64,000 nt of DNA. Source: Siphlonurus alternatus. Taxonomy: Eukaryota; Arthropoda; Insecta; Ephemeroptera; Siphlonuridae. Under the pieces are notes generated by a model. That model saw only the letters and a list, made by a program, of their open reading frames with translations, made no database searches and had not been told where the DNA came from. Below, piece after piece: positions 62,329 to 64,000 of this stretch. Both the position numbers and the translations under genes were made by a program. Each line of letters begins with the position of its first letter. Positions within the stretch are counted from its first letter, which is position 1. Location of the stretch: NCBI GenBank assembly GCA_949825025.1, contig OX463788.1, positions 27,103,036-27,167,035 on the forward strand, read 5' to 3'.

Positions 62329-63492
62329 TATAGTTTATACCAGAGAGTGAGTCGTTCACAATTCGTGTTTGATCATTTTCAGTCTCATGGATTTTGCAAT
62401 GAAGGGTTGTTTGCAGATAGCTTTGAAATTTAACTTTGTACCAGAGAGCTATAGAGGCTGATAGCTGAAATAAATACCTATAGTTATGACTTTGGTAGCG
62501 AATTTTCGATGAAAAATGTTTTTCAACACTTCTGGCCGTTTATTCTAGGGGTCTCGAACCCAAAAATTGCGTTTCGCATCTTTTACGTGATTTAAACTAA
62601 AGTGATACAAACATTTTGTGTTCGATGTGAACCAAATTTATATTTTACGGGATAAGTTGCCCTTTTGAATCCAATACATATATGGTGCTATTGAAAAATT
62701 AACCAACACACCCGGCTTCCCTTCATTAAAAAAAAAAAAATGAGCTCTAGGCTAGCTAACACAACAAATAATCAATTTAGCATCTTTTTGACATTCCCAT
62801 TCATCGATCAGGTTTTATTTTTTATCCCAGTAACAGCTTTCAATTTTTTTTTTATCCGTTTATATTAAGAATTTTAAAATTAAAGGTAGAAAAGAATCAT
62901 CCCTTAATTACATTCAAACATTTCAAACCCTTGATGTGAACCGAATTAAAAAATTCAAAAGCTGTTCCTGGGGTAAAAACCGTAAAAAAAAAATAAATAA
63001 TAAAGCCTATAGGCTGATGATTGAATGTCTCTATGTCAAAAAGAACCTATATAAAATACAAATTGATTATTTGATTCGTTATTCTAGCTCATTTTTTAAT
63101 GAATGGTTTTGTTTTAGTTAATTTTTAAATAGCACCATTTGAATCAGAAGAGCATTTTACTTAATTCTAAAATAAAATTTTGGTGCACATCGATTTTTTT
63201 TTTTTATATTAATTTAATTAAACATGAAAATCCCATGAAAGAAATGCAATTCTTGAGTTGACACACACCACACACGACCCCCCCCCCCAGAGGGTGGAAA
63301 AAAAAATCGAAAACTCGCTACCAAAGACCAAAGGTCATAAACAAAGGTATCATATCACAGAGATTATAGGTACAAAGTTTCAAAGCAAACTCCACAAACA
63401 TTCATTGCGAAATCCATGACTGCATGAAAATAATGAAATTGAAACACAGATTGTGACTCGATCACTCTGTGTATATAACATATATATATATG

Positions 63493-63562
<70 letters not shown>
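62262..63562. mobile_element. Foldback element bounded by (TA)n tracts
   Basis: An imperfect inverted repeat of about 180 bp. The left arm (about 62326-62510) contains CATGGATTTTGCAATGAAGG, TTTGAAATTTAACTTTGTAC and CTTTGGTAGCGAATTTTCGA. The right arm (about 63305-63482) carries the complement with scattered changes. Long (TA)n tracts sit outside both arms (62262-62325, 63479-63562). The interior (62520-63300) is AT-rich and non-coding. The (TA)n may be part of the element ends or a microsatellite target. Confidence 0.7.
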
Positions 63563-63565
<3 letters not shown>

Positions 63566-63566
<1 letters not shown>

Positions 63567-64000
63567 TGGAGGTACGTGTGGCGCAGTGCGCTTGACCGGG
63601 TCTCGTCAGATCACCGAAGTCAAGCAACGCCACGCGTGGTTAGTAGTTGGATGGGTGACCATTTACAACAAAAACCATGTTTCCCACCCAGGGGTAAAAC
63701 GTTGCGCTTTTCCACTATGTGGTTCCCCTGGCTTTGGACCATTGCACTTCCGGTTCATTGACAAAAGCTGTATAGCGTCCATCCTGGCTGAGGTTTCCAC
63801 GTTTCCCTCAGCCGCAGGCAAATGTCGGGATGGATTTGCAAGGCCGTGGCCGCCCCCGTTCCGGAAGAGCCCGCGAAACGCTCAAGTTAGGGTTTCGGAA
63901 GTTTCGTGGTTTCAAAGTAGTACGTAAGAATTAAGTATTATGTAATAGTAAATAAAAGTACCCAATAGGGTTTTATTTAAAAAAAAAATAATAATAATAA
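63566..64000 (+). repeat. 5S rRNA-derived SINE (SINE3-type)
   Basis: 63574-63665 resembles 5S rRNA: GTCTCGTCAGATCACCGAAG, TCAAGCAACG and TGGTTAGTAGTTGGATGGGT correspond to the A box, intermediate element and C box of the type 1 pol III promoter. The 5S 3' end is absent and sequence continues as a body (CATCCTGGCTGAGGTTTCCA near 63780; GCAGGCAAATGTCGGGATGG near 63814). It finishes in GGGTTTTATTT, A10 and (AAT)n at the window edge. These features define a 5S-headed SINE rather than a 5S gene. Open frames across it are not genes. Confidence 0.85.

Noticed and set aside
63574..63668. Functional 5S rRNA gene
   Set aside because: The 5S 3' part and terminator are missing, the sequence diverges at several conserved sites and runs into a SINE body with an A-rich tail.
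63469..63927. 152-codon frame starting in (TA)n
   Set aside because: Its start lies in a microsatellite (IYIYIY) and the rest overlies the 5S-derived SINE.

Overview
This is a eukaryotic, AT-rich window from an invertebrate animal genome. It has an intron-split metazoan gene, GT-AG introns, CR1/Jockey-like LINEs, a 5S-derived SINE and long (AT)n tracts. I cannot name the species; an early-branching marine invertebrate such as a sponge would fit, but that is a guess. Only one host gene is clearly recognisable: the 3' five exons of HMCES (SRAP-domain DNA-protein crosslink shield), plus strand, 3649-9842. Its first exon or exons, carrying the catalytic N-terminal Cys, lie upstream of the window.

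Almost everything else is mobile DNA, and much of it is nested. In order: a hAT-like element (1115-3398); TTAA-flanked palindromic MITEs (1672, 4055, 6312, 11253, 26032); tRNA-derived SINEs (5533, 13680, 20330); a 4.3-kb element built from AAGATCTTGC-type repeats (14250-18503); a 37-kb nest of insertions (about 19774-56847); a broken LINE with endonuclease and RT (56970-62045), itself split by a 1.5-kb TIR element; a long foldback between two (TA)n tracts (62262-63562); and a 5S-rRNA-derived SINE at the right edge.

The nest decomposes cleanly. An AT-rich element with inverted arms of a roughly 15-bp GGACATTTGGTCGCA repeat (19774-56847) holds two side-by-side insertions. The first is element I (20089-27697), which contains a LINE, which contains a minus-strand non-autonomous LTR element, which contains a TTAA MITE. 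The second is a copia-like LTR element (27781-56495) with 239-bp LTRs and a perfect 5-bp target duplication. Its interior contains B1, H (holding a gag-protease LTR element and E), D, and A1, which contains B2, which contains A2, which contains C.

The most interesting signal is a group of eleven elements from nine sequence families (I, F, G, B1, B2, H, E, D, A1, A2, C). All begin CCC and end GGG, have terminal inverted repeats of about 11 to 38 bp, and lie in matching 2-bp target duplications. Nearly all are built from long inverted arms of family-specific degenerate short repeats around a unique core. Several cores carry a promoter-like patch plus short exons with consistent splice sites. 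No transposase is visible. The layout recalls CACTA/EnSpm elements, but the termini and TSDs do not match the textbook form, so this may be an undescribed or poorly described superfamily or lineage with captured or remnant gene ends.
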